Shown piece by piece: positions 1 to 6,123 of a stretch of DNA of 6,729 nt. The stretch comes from Acidimicrobiia bacterium (lineage in GTDB: Bacteria > Actinomycetota > Acidimicrobiia > Acidimicrobiales > Iamiaceae), in the NCBI GenBank assembly GCA_019247975.1, contig JAFBAD010000336.1, positions 1 through 6,729 on the forward strand. The letters run 5' to 3'. The translations under genes were made by a program, and so were the position numbers. The notes below the pieces were generated by a model. That model saw only the letters and a program-made list of their open reading frames with translations. It was not told where the DNA came from and did no database searches. Numbering within the stretch: position 1 is the first letter of the stretch; the number at the start of each line of letters is the position of its first letter.

Positions 1-1009
1 CAAGCCCGTGATGGTCGTCGAAGAAACAGCCGGTGATGTTCTTGAAGTAGTAAGTCGACGGCGGTTCGGGGATCTTGTCGGCCACGCCACCCCACGCCCG
101 GTTGTCCTCCCAGACCTTGTCGGCCCGCTCGAGGATGTAGGGGATCCAGCCGATCTGACCTTCGCTGTAGGCGAGCTTGAGATCGGGCAGCCGCTCGAGC
201 CAGCCCGAGAACATCCAGTCGGTCATCGACGACATCGCGTTGCCGAACGTGAGCGTCGAGCCGACTGCGGCGGGCGCGTCGGTCGACGTCGAGGGCATCT
301 TCGAGGACGACCCGATGTGCATGCAGATGACCGTGTCGGTCTCCTGGCACGCCCGGAAGAACGGCTCCCAGTAATCGGTGTGGATCGACGGCAGGCCGAG
401 GTACGGCGGGATCTCCGAGAAGCACACCGCGTGCACGCCGCGCTCCGCGTTGCGCCGGATCTCGGCGGCGGCGAGCTCTGCGTCCCAGAGCTGGATGATG
501 GTCAGCGGGATCAGGCGGCCATCGGAGTCGCCGCACCACTCCTCGACCATCCAGTCGTTGTAGGCCTTCACGCAGAGGTCGGACAGCTCCTTGTCCTTTG
601 CCTCCATGAACTCCTGGCCGCAGAAGCGGGGGAAGCTCGGGAACGCGAGCGACGCCTCGACGTGGTTGACGTCCATGTCCTCGAGACGGGCCTTCGGGTC
701 CCAGCAGCCGCGCCGCATCTCGTCGTAGGTGATCCCGGTGACGGTGACCTCGTCGCGGTCGAAGCCGGCGGCCGCGGACAGGCGCGTCTGGGGCACCTGC
801 TTCTCCTCGTAGACCCACCAGTCCCCGAGCTTGCCGTCGTCGGCCTCCTCGTAGCTGAAGACGCCACCCACGAAGTGCATGTGCCCGCGCTTCTGGATGA
901 CGTGCGGGCCCTTCTCCTTGAACTTGGCGGGGAGCCGGTCCTGCCAGACGTTCGCGTGCTCGATGACGTGGTCGTCGACCGAGATGATCCGAGGGAAGTC
1001 GTCCTCCAT
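1..1009 (-). CDS. Metal-dependent amidohydrolase (amidohydrolase 2 / ACMSD-like TIM barrel), partial
   Basis: The first 336 residues are present; the 3' end lies beyond the left edge. The protein opens MEDDFPRIISVDDHVIE, with D12, D13, H14 and E17 forming the N-terminal metal-site motif of actinobacterial amidohydrolase-2 proteins, which have D-x-H in place of HxH. Further family marks are MHIGSS with H231 as a likely metal ligand, a SEGQIGWIPYILERAD stretch near residue 285, and FFDDHHG at 329-335. Related proteins are usually about 400 residues, so roughly 60-70 are missing, including the expected catalytic Asp in the ETDYPH-type motif. Family members hydrolyse or decarboxylate cyclic and aromatic compounds in the cytoplasm; the substrate here is unknown. 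ATG at 1009 is the first possible start, because an in-frame TAG lies four codons upstream. No well-spaced Shine-Dalgarno is seen (GGAG abuts the ATG), which fits a leaderless message. It is divergent from the acyltransferase gene. Confidence 0.9.
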   Translation of the reverse strand, partial: MEDDFPRIISVDDHVIEHANVWQDRLPAKFKEKGPHVIQKRGHMHFVGGVFSYEEADDGKLGDWWVYEEKQVPQTRLSAAAGFDRDEVTVTGITYDEMRRGCWDPKARLEDMDVNHVEASLAFPSFPRFCGQEFMEAKDKELSDLCVKAYNDWMVEEWCGDSDGRLIPLTIIQLWDAELAAAEIRRNAERGVHAVCFSEIPPYLGLPSIHTDYWEPFFRACQETDTVICMHIGSSSKMPSTSTDAPAAVGSTLTFGNAMSSMTDWMFSGWLERLPDLKLAYSEGQIGWIPYILERADKVWEDNRAWGGVADKIPEPPSTYYFKNITGCFFDDHHGL

Positions 1010-1015
1010 CTCCGC

Positions 1016-1045
1016 AGGCTATCCCTCGATCTGACGCACCGTCAG
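1016..1045 (-). promoter_or_regulatory. Putative leaderless promoter of the amidohydrolase gene
   Basis: Read on the minus strand, CTGACG (1045-1040) resembles a -35 TTGAC box. After an 18-nt spacer comes TAGCCT (1021-1016), which fits the actinobacterial -10 pattern TAnnnT. Six bases then separate it from the ATG at 1009, so transcription would start on or next to the A of the start codon. This agrees with the lack of a well-spaced ribosome binding site. The boxes are short and the -35 is imperfect, so this is a prediction only. Confidence 0.4.
1031..1045. promoter_or_regulatory. Perfect inverted repeat CTGACG-CAC-CGTCAG, candidate operator
   Basis: A 6-bp perfect inverted repeat with a 3-nt spacer lies in the 102-bp divergent intergenic region and covers the predicted -35 box of the amidohydrolase promoter. 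Its place and symmetry suit a dimeric regulator that blocks or recruits polymerase. I do not recognise it as the site of a named regulator. A short palindrome can arise by chance in GC-rich DNA. Confidence 0.35.
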
Positions 1046-1059
1046 GTCCCGTCGGAGGG

Positions 1060-1074
1060 CCAGGCAGGTCCTGG
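1060..1074. repeat. Short inverted repeat CCAGG-n5-CCTGG in the divergent intergenic region
   Basis: A 5-bp perfect inverted repeat with a 5-nt spacer lies about 40 bases upstream of the acyltransferase start. It could be a weak hairpin or a second protein site, but it is short enough to be accidental. No convincing promoter for the acyltransferase is visible; the best candidate -10 is TACGGT at 1096-1101, with a poor -35. Confidence 0.2.
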
Positions 1075-1111
1075 TTCGTGGCAGTGGCGGACGGGTACGG
1101 TCGTGCGTCAC

Positions 1112-3067
1112 ATGCAGGTGGAACGGGATGGGAACCGCCTGCCCCACGTCCCGGCGCTCGACGGGCTGCGGGGCGTCGCCGTGGCCATCGTCGTGGCGTT
1201 CCACCTGGGCCGGCTGAAGGGCGGTTTCCTCGGCGTCGACCTGTTCTTCGTCCTGTCCGGCTTCCTCATCACGTCGCTCCTCGTGGGCGGCTGGCGCAAC
1301 GACGGACGGGTCGACTTCGGCGAGTTCTGGTCGCGTCGGGCCCGGCGGCTGCTGCCGGCCATGCTCGTCGTGGTCGCGGCGGTCGCGATCTACGCGCGTT
1401 GGTGGGCCAACCCGCTCGAGCTGAGGTCCATCCGCGGCGACGGCATGGCGACGCTCTTCTACGCGGCCAACTGGCACCAGATCCTCACCCACACGAACTA
1501 CTGGGACACGATCCGGTCGCCGTCGCCGCTGCTGCACACGTGGAGCCTCGCGATCGAGGAGCAGTTCTACGTGCTGTGGCCGTTGCTCGTCGGCGGCGTC
1601 CTCCTCGTGTCGCGACGAGCCGGCCGGCGCCTCACGCCCCTCCTCGTCGTGACCGCCGGGCTCGCCACCGCGTCGGTGCTCGCGATGGTGACGATGCACC
1701 ACGGCCCGGCCGACGTGCTGCGGGTCTACCTCGGCACCGACACCCGCGCCGCCGGGCTGCTCTTCGGCGCGGTGGTGGCGCTGATCTTCGCCCGGCGCGA
1801 CCGTCCGCTCGGCGCAACCGCGGCGCACGGGCTCGAGGTCGTCGGTTGCATCTCGCTGGCCGGGCTCGCGGTCGCATGGGTGCGGGCCGGAGGCTCCGAC
1901 GGCTGGCTCTACGAGGGCGGGCTGACCGCGTGCAGCGCGGCTGCCGCCCTGTCGATCGCGGCCGTGTGGGCGGCGCCGGCGGGTGCCCTCGCGACCGCGC
2001 TGTCACTCCGTCCCCTGCGGTTCCTGGGTCGCATCAGCTACGGCCTGTACCTCTGGCACTGGCCGGTCATCGTCGTCTGCAACTCACTGCGCACCGGGCT
2101 CGAGGGCCTGACCCTCGACGCGCTGCGCGTCACGATCAGCCTCGTGCTCGCGGTCGTCTCGTACCACCTGCTCGAGATGCCGATCCGGCGCGGCACCGTG
2201 CTGCACGGGCGGCCGGCGTGGGCAGGTGCGTTCGTCGCACCGGTGCTCTGCGTGATCGCCGTCCTCACCGCGACGGTCGCCCGCCCGAGCCCGTTCGCCC
2301 CCGAGATCGCCCTCGCAGCGAAGAACCCGTCGAAGCTGGTGATCTCGAACGACACGCCGAAGGTCGACCCGGTCCGCAAGACCACACCGACCGGTCAGGC
2401 CGGCCCCGAAACGCCGCGCGTGATCCTCGTGGTCGGCGACTCGGGTGCCTACTTCCTGGGCAAGGGCATGACAACCGTCGGCAACCAGCGGGGCATCGCC
2501 GTCTACAGCCGGGGGATCATCGGCTGCAGCATCGGTCGCGTGGACGGGCCGTTCCGCGCCACCGACGGCGGCATCGTCGACCAGCCCGCCGGCTGCGATC
2601 AGGTCATGGACCGCTGGCGCTTCTTCCTCGGCCTGTCCCACCCCGACCTGGTGCTGCTCACGCTCGCGTGGCCGGGCGGCGGCGGCGAGCAGGAGGTCGA
2701 CGGCCGGTGGGAGCACGAGTGCATGCCCGACCACGACGCGCACCTGCAGCAGGTCTTCACCGACGAGCTCCGCCTGCTGCAGTCGACCGGCGCCCGCACG
2801 GTGACGACGACGATCCCCTACCTGATCTCGCCCTACGACCCGACCGCCGACCGTGATGCGACCGACTGCCGCAACAAGGCGCTGCGGGCGGCGGCCGCCT
2901 CGACCGGCACCCGGGTGATCGACCTCGCCGGCTGGGCCTGCCCCGACGGCACGTGCGCGCTCGAGCGCGACGGAGTCGTCCTCCGCCCCGACCTCGTGCA
3001 CTTCGCCGGGCCCGGTGCCGAGGTGGCCGGCAACTGGATCCTCGATCAGCTCACGTCGCGAGGCTGA
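1112..3067 (+). CDS. Membrane acyltransferase-3 (OafA/YrhL-like) with C-terminal SGNH domain
   Basis: This 651-residue integral membrane protein probably transfers acetyl or another acyl group onto a cell-surface glycan. The acyltransferase-3 domain spans about residues 12-375. It has PALDGLRG (14-21) with H31 shortly after, GVDLFFVLSGFLIT (41-54), a basic RRARRLLP loop (75-82), HTWSLAIEEQFY (142-153), YLGTDTRAAGLLFG (206-219) and GRISYGLYLWHWP (306-318). Hydrophobic segments suggest about ten membrane helices. After a helix near 370-395 and a linker, an SGNH-like domain (about 435-651) carries GDS with nucleophile S444 and the D627-x-x-H630 pair; the usual GxN block is not obvious. This fusion is common in actinobacteria and places the SGNH domain outside the membrane. 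ATG 1112 is chosen, but GTG 1103 (three codons earlier) has a better-placed purine-rich stretch, GCGGACGGG. The open frame continues to position 8 only as antisense to the amidohydrolase. The glycan target is unknown. Confidence 0.9.
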   Translation: MQVERDGNRLPHVPALDGLRGVAVAIVVAFHLGRLKGGFLGVDLFFVLSGFLITSLLVGGWRNDGRVDFGEFWSRRARRLLPAMLVVVAAVAIYARWWANPLELRSIRGDGMATLFYAANWHQILTHTNYWDTIRSPSPLLHTWSLAIEEQFYVLWPLLVGGVLLVSRRAGRRLTPLLVVTAGLATASVLAMVTMHHGPADVLRVYLGTDTRAAGLLFGAVVALIFARRDRPLGATAAHGLEVVGCISLAGLAVAWVRAGGSDGWLYEGGLTACSAAAALSIAAVWAAPAGALATALSLRPLRFLGRISYGLYLWHWPVIVVCNSLRTGLEGLTLDALRVTISLVLAVVSYHLLEMPIRRGTVLHGRPAWAGAFVAPVLCVIAVLTATVARPSPFAPEIALAAKNPSKLVISNDTPKVDPVRKTTPTGQAGPETPRVILVVGDSGAYFLGKGMTTVGNQRGIAVYSRGIIGCSIGRVDGPFRATDGGIVDQPAGCDQVMDRWRFFLGLSHPDLVLLTLAWPGGGGEQEVDGRWEHECMPDHDAHLQQVFTDELRLLQSTGARTVTTTIPYLISPYDPTADRDATDCRNKALRAAAASTGTRVIDLAGWACPDGTCALERDGVVLRPDLVHFAGPGAEVAGNWILDQLTSRG

Positions 3068-3083
3068 GCTACCAGAGCTGATC
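3044..3083. terminator. 9-bp inverted repeat spanning the convergent stop codons, possible bidirectional terminator
   Basis: GATCAGCTC (3044-3052) and GAGCTGATC (3075-3083) are perfect inverted complements around a 22-nt loop that contains both convergent stop codons (TGA 3065-3067 on plus, TAG 3071-3069 on minus). A hairpin would form in either transcript. No U-tract follows on either strand, so it is not a canonical intrinsic terminator. The loop is long, and a match of this size could be chance. Confidence 0.3.
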
Positions 3084-3872
3084 CGTGTAGGTGTCGGTGC
3101 CGGGCACGGTGCCGCGGAACGGCGACACGAACACGAGCTGGCCGAGACCCGACTCCTCGAACGCGGCGCCGAGGCCGGCGAAGCGGTCGTCCCACACGGC
3201 CGGCAGGTCGTCGTCGACGAACCAGAGGTGGAGGAACCGGTCGGTGGCCTCGTCGCGCGGCACGTCGCTCGGCGCGCCCGCATGCATCGCGATGGGATCG
3301 AACGACGCACCGACCGCAGCACCGAGCCCCCGCTCCGCGAACCACGCGTCGACCGCCGCGGGGTCGGCACCGGCCGCGGGCTGACCGACCACCATCACGA
3401 GGTACGGCGACCGGTGGTCGAGGGCCAGCTCGACGGGCACGCCGTCGGCCTCCTCGAACTCGCCCCGGTACTTGTACATGAGCGTGTGGATGTGATCGCG
3501 GTGCGGGAACATGCGGTCGTTCTCGATCAGCCACTTGACCTGATCGGTGCCCCACTGGATCCACTCGCCGAAGCGCCCGTTGAGCACCCAGTAGAGGGCG
3601 AGGTAGCTGCCGGTGTCGTTGTCGGGGACGACCGGGTTCTGCTCCGGGTAGCGGAGCGCCTTCAGGTCACGGGTGCAGACGTAGCGGCCGCCGCTGATCG
3701 TCCACGCCCCGATCATGCAGCCGGCGTAGAAGTGGTCCCGCTCGTACCAGCGGTTGTACTCGACCTCGTGGCCCTTGTGCGGCTCGACCAGCGTGACCAG
3801 CGCGCCCCCCAGCTCGATCGGGCGGCCCCGCTTCGACTTGCCGCTGCCTACCTCTTGGATCGACCCTGACAT
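3069..3872 (-). CDS. Uncharacterised two-domain dimeric alpha/beta-barrel (EthD-like) protein
   Basis: A 267-residue soluble protein with no signal peptide or membrane helix. The N-terminal half holds VEYNRWYERDHFYAGC (37-52), which matches the 'YNRWYdxxH' pattern of EthD/antibiotic-monooxygenase-type ferredoxin-like barrels, with H47 as the conserved His. The second half (about 155-255) has a hydrophobic strand (YLVMVVGQ), a helix and LHLWFVDDD, suggesting a second barrel repeat. Its biochemical role is not known to me. Relatives of this fold either act as small oxygenases or isomerases or serve as accessory proteins in degradation pathways. It is the last gene of the minus-strand array, 10 nt after the amidase stop. 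ATG 3872 has no Shine-Dalgarno and its A is part of a palindromic operator-like site, so it may have its own leaderless transcript as well as read-through. The stop is one base from that of the convergent acyltransferase. Confidence 0.8.
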   Translation of the reverse strand: MSGSIQEVGSGKSKRGRPIELGGALVTLVEPHKGHEVEYNRWYERDHFYAGCMIGAWTISGGRYVCTRDLKALRYPEQNPVVPDNDTGSYLALYWVLNGRFGEWIQWGTDQVKWLIENDRMFPHRDHIHTLMYKYRGEFEEADGVPVELALDHRSPYLVMVVGQPAAGADPAAVDAWFAERGLGAAVGASFDPIAMHAGAPSDVPRDEATDRFLHLWFVDDDLPAVWDDRFAGLGAAFEESGLGQLVFVSPFRGTVPGTDTYTDQLW

Positions 3873-3885
3873 AGAACAGGTTCTA
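3872..3885. promoter_or_regulatory. KstR-like palindromic operator TAGAACAGGTTCTA
   Basis: The half-sites TAGAAC and GTTCTA are perfect inverted complements around a 2-nt spacer. The site matches every fixed base of the KstR (TetR family) consensus TnnAACnnGTTnnA known from mycobacterial and rhodococcal steroid catabolism. It begins in the TAG stop of the amidase, fills the 10-nt gap, and ends on the A of the next ATG. Being AT-rich in a ~70% GC region, it is unlikely to be random. A TAGAAC on the minus strand could double as a weak -10. The regulator is not in the window, so KstR itself is an inference; another TetR protein with a similar site is possible. Confidence 0.6.
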
Positions 3886-4992
3886 CTCGCGGACCGCAGC
3901 CTCGACCAGCGCCGCCGCGGCCACCAGCCGCTCCTCGCTCCCATCCGGTCCGACGAGCTGGAGGCTGGCCGGGAACGGTCCGGGCGCCGGGACCGGCAGC
4001 GCGATCGACGGGTGGCCGGCCAGGTTCACGGGCAGCGCGAGCGCGCTCGGGTCCGCCGGCTCGCCGAGCCGGAACGCGAAGCACTCCGCCGTGGGGAGCG
4101 CAAGCAGCTCGACCCGCTCGAACACGGCCGCGAGCTCGGCGCGCCACGGCCGCCGCTGCGCGCGTGCGGCCTCGAGCGCGTCGTCGCCGATCTCGCGGCT
4201 GACGACGAGCCGGTCGCGGACCGCATCACCGAGCTCGCCGGCGTGCGCATCGACCAGCACCCGGTTGGACCGGTACGCCTCGCCGAAGAGGACCGTCTTG
4301 CCCGCGGCGTCGGCCGCTGACCATCCCGGCAGGGCGACGTCCTCCACCTCGAAGCCGGCGGCGCGCAAGGCGACGTCCACCGCGTCGTCGAGCCACTGCT
4401 CGACCGGGAGGCCGCGCACCCGACCGATGTGGCGCGGCGGGCTCGATGCGGGGGCGAAGCCCGGCTCGAGCAGGGCCATGCCCTCCACCACGCGTGCCAC
4501 CGTCGCCGCCATCGGTCCGACTGTGTCGAGCGTCGGCGCCAGCGGCCACGTTCCCTCGACCGGGATCCGCCCGAACGTCGTCTTCAAACCGACGATCCCG
4601 CACCACGCGGCGGGCGTGCGGATCGATCCCGCGGTGTCGGTGCCGAGCGCGATGTCGGCCTCGTCGATGCCTGGCACGACCGCGACCGCCGAGCCGCTCG
4701 ACGAACCACCGGGCACCCGCTCGGGGTCGAACGGGTTCGGGGGCGTCCCGAACCACGGGTTCTCCCCCGTCCGCCCGAAGCACAGCTCGTGCAGGTTGGC
4801 CTTGCCGACGATGCGCGCGCCGGCGGCCCGGAAGCCGGCCAGGCACGGCGCGTCGGCCGGCGCCGGCTCGGCGCGGTCGGCCACCACGCGACAGCCGGCG
4901 GTCGTCGGCACGCCGGCGACGTCGATCGCGTCCTTCACGGCGACCCGCACGCCGGTGCCCGGCGCGTCGAGCCGCGTGATGAAGACGCTCAA
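3883..4992 (-). CDS. Compact amidase-signature family amidase
   Basis: A 369-residue cytoplasmic serine amidohydrolase that hydrolyses a carboxamide to the acid and ammonia; its substrate cannot be read from sequence. The Ser-cisSer-Lys triad is intact: K20 in VRVAVKDAIDVAG, cis-Ser S100 in VPGGSSSGSAVA, and nucleophile S124 in GTDTAGSIRTPAAWCG. The S100-S124 spacing of 24 equals that of characterised amidases (for example 131/155 in malonamidase E2). It is shorter than the usual 450-500 residues, and the Lys sits only 20 residues from the start, so the N-terminal helical segment typical of the family is absent. I take this to be a compact actinobacterial subfamily rather than a truncation. 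The start is TTG at 4992, sharing TTGA with the stop of the upstream SDR gene. The next in-frame candidate, GTG at residue 15, would crowd the catalytic Lys. An apparent in-frame extension to 5700 is antiframe to the SDR gene and is not coding. Confidence 0.9.
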   Translation of the reverse strand: MSVFITRLDAPGTGVRVAVKDAIDVAGVPTTAGCRVVADRAEPAPADAPCLAGFRAAGARIVGKANLHELCFGRTGENPWFGTPPNPFDPERVPGGSSSGSAVAVVPGIDEADIALGTDTAGSIRTPAAWCGIVGLKTTFGRIPVEGTWPLAPTLDTVGPMAATVARVVEGMALLEPGFAPASSPPRHIGRVRGLPVEQWLDDAVDVALRAAGFEVEDVALPGWSAADAAGKTVLFGEAYRSNRVLVDAHAGELGDAVRDRLVVSREIGDDALEAARAQRRPWRAELAAVFERVELLALPTAECFAFRLGEPADPSALALPVNLAGHPSIALPVPAPGPFPASLQLVGPDGSEERLVAAAALVEAAVRE

Positions 4993-5765
4993 CCGCCGCT
5001 GATGGCGCGGAGCACGGCGTCGGACTGCAGGCTCGGCAGGACGCTGCCGCCGTCGATCACGATCGTCTGGCCGGTGATGTACGCGGCAGCCGGCGAGGCG
5101 AGGAACACGATCACGTCGGCCACCTCGCGTGCGGTGCCGAGCCGGGCGAGCGGCGTGCCGAACTCGGCCGCCCGCTTCCACGCCGGCGTCTGCGTGATCG
5201 GCGCGGTCAGCGGGGTGTCGATCATCCCGGGAGCCACGCAGTTGGCCCGTACTGCCGGCGCGAGCTCGAGCGCAACGTTGGCGGTGAGCGCGATCACCCC
5301 GGCCTTGGCGGCCGAGTACGGGCCCTCGCCCCGGGTCGGACGGAGACCGGTCAGCGAGGCGTTGGTGACGATGCTGCCGCCGCCGTTGTCCATCATGATC
5401 TGACCGCCGGCCCGGATCGTGTTGAACGTGCCGGTGAGGTTCACGCCGACGAGCAGCGCGAACTCCTTGTCCGTGTACTCGAGCAGCGGCTTCGCGGTGC
5501 CCGTGCCGGCGTTGGTGACGAGGTCGGTCAGGCCACCCATGCGCTCGGCGGCCTGCCGGACCGCGCCCGACACCGCGTCGGCGTCGCGCACGTCCACCTC
5601 GAACCCGATCCCGCCGACCGCCTTCGCGACCTCGCGGGCGCCATCGCCGTTGCGATCGAGCACGGCAACCGACGCGCCCTCCTCCGCGAAGCGGCGGCAC
5701 GTCTCCGCGCCGATGCCGGACGCGCCACCGGTGATGACCGCGCGCCGCCCTTCGAGCACACCCAC
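4989..5765 (-). CDS. Short-chain dehydrogenase/reductase (classical SDR)
   Basis: A 258-residue NAD(P)-dependent oxidoreductase of the classical SDR type and normal length. It has the Rossmann glycine motif TGGASGIG (12-19), D37 at the end of beta-2 (favouring NAD(H) over NADP(H)), NAG (85-87), and the complete catalytic tetrad N109, S137, Y150, K154 in YSAAK. A conserved C-terminal segment, AAYITGQTIVIDGG, follows. It most likely oxidises a secondary alcohol or reduces a ketone on a pathway intermediate; the substrate is not predictable. The start is GTG at 5765, one base after the TGA of the EthD-like gene; a second GTG two codons later is an alternative. Only a GGCGGGCGGG run is available as a ribosome site, so translation is probably coupled to the gene upstream. 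The stop overlaps the TTG start of the amidase, implying one transcript. Confidence 0.93.
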   Translation of the reverse strand: MGVLEGRRAVITGGASGIGAETCRRFAEEGASVAVLDRNGDGAREVAKAVGGIGFEVDVRDADAVSGAVRQAAERMGGLTDLVTNAGTGTAKPLLEYTDKEFALLVGVNLTGTFNTIRAGGQIMMDNGGGSIVTNASLTGLRPTRGEGPYSAAKAGVIALTANVALELAPAVRANCVAPGMIDTPLTAPITQTPAWKRAAEFGTPLARLGTAREVADVIVFLASPAAAYITGQTIVIDGGSVLPSLQSDAVLRAISGG

Positions 5766-5766
5766 G

Positions 5767-6123
5767 TCAGTGCCCGCCCGCCGGGTCGCCGACCATCGTG
5801 ACGACGTCCTCGGAGAAGAGGATCTGCAGCTTGTCGGAGTCGAGGAAGTTCTTCTCGTCCTCCCGCATCAGGTCGGCCTCCGGCTCGGCGAGCATGGCGA
5901 GGAACTCGTCCCACGACGCGAAGACCTGCACGGCCACGCCGTCGAAGTCGGACCCGGCCTGTGCGCCGGGCAGCGAGCCGTGCTGCTCGTAGCGGATGAG
6001 GTGGCGGGCCAGCGCAGGGGTGTCGCGGATGAGCGGCCCGTGCCGGTCCCGCCAGTAGCTCAGGAACTCCTCGTGGGTGAGCTCTGGCTTGCGCACGAGG
6101 AACGCGTGCAGGGTGACGCTCAT
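5767..6123 (-). CDS. EthD-like dimeric alpha/beta-barrel protein
   Basis: A 118-residue protein, the usual size for one EthD domain. The opening strand SVTLHAFLVRKP is followed by LTHEEFLSYWRDRHGPL, the classic EthD signature, with Y23, W24 and H28. A second strand and helix (DGVAVQVFASWDEFLAML) complete the ferredoxin-like fold. EthD itself is required for bacterial degradation of ethyl tert-butyl ether with an unclear biochemical role, and relatives act as small cofactor-less enzymes or accessory proteins. No catalytic function can be assigned here. The ATG at 6123 overlaps the upstream stop as ATGA and has a good Shine-Dalgarno, GGAGG (plus-strand CCTCC at 6131-6135), seven bases away. The SDR gene starts one base after its stop. 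Confidence 0.88.
   Translation of the reverse strand: MSVTLHAFLVRKPELTHEEFLSYWRDRHGPLIRDTPALARHLIRYEQHGSLPGAQAGSDFDGVAVQVFASWDEFLAMLAEPEADLMREDEKNFLDSDKLQILFSEDVVTMVGDPAGGH

Noticed and set aside
8..1111. Open plus-strand frame that would add 368 residues to the acyltransferase
   Set aside because: It is antisense to a well-supported amidohydrolase, its translation is low-complexity Arg/Val/Leu/Asp-rich, and the acyltransferase family motifs begin just after ATG 1112.
1078..2856. 592-residue plus-strand open frame
   Set aside because: It is an Arg/Pro/Ala-rich shadow in another frame of the acyltransferase gene, with no recognisable domain.
2084..3370. 428-residue minus-strand open frame
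   Set aside because: It crosses two real genes (antisense to the acyltransferase and out of frame with the EthD-like gene), and its composition is typical of a GC-rich shadow frame.
3015..3869. 284-residue plus-strand open frame
   Set aside because: It is antisense to the EthD-like gene; the Val/Glu/Arg-rich translation has no motif.
4856..4867. Perfect 12-bp palindrome GCCGGCGCCGGC
   Set aside because: It is inside amidase coding sequence, encodes part of an Ala/Pro-rich stretch, and is all G/C, so it is readily produced by codon bias.
4993..5700. Apparent N-terminal extension of the amidase that could suggest a fusion
   Set aside because: It lies inside the SDR gene in another frame and is Arg/Gly-rich; the amidase has a good TTG start overlapping the SDR stop.
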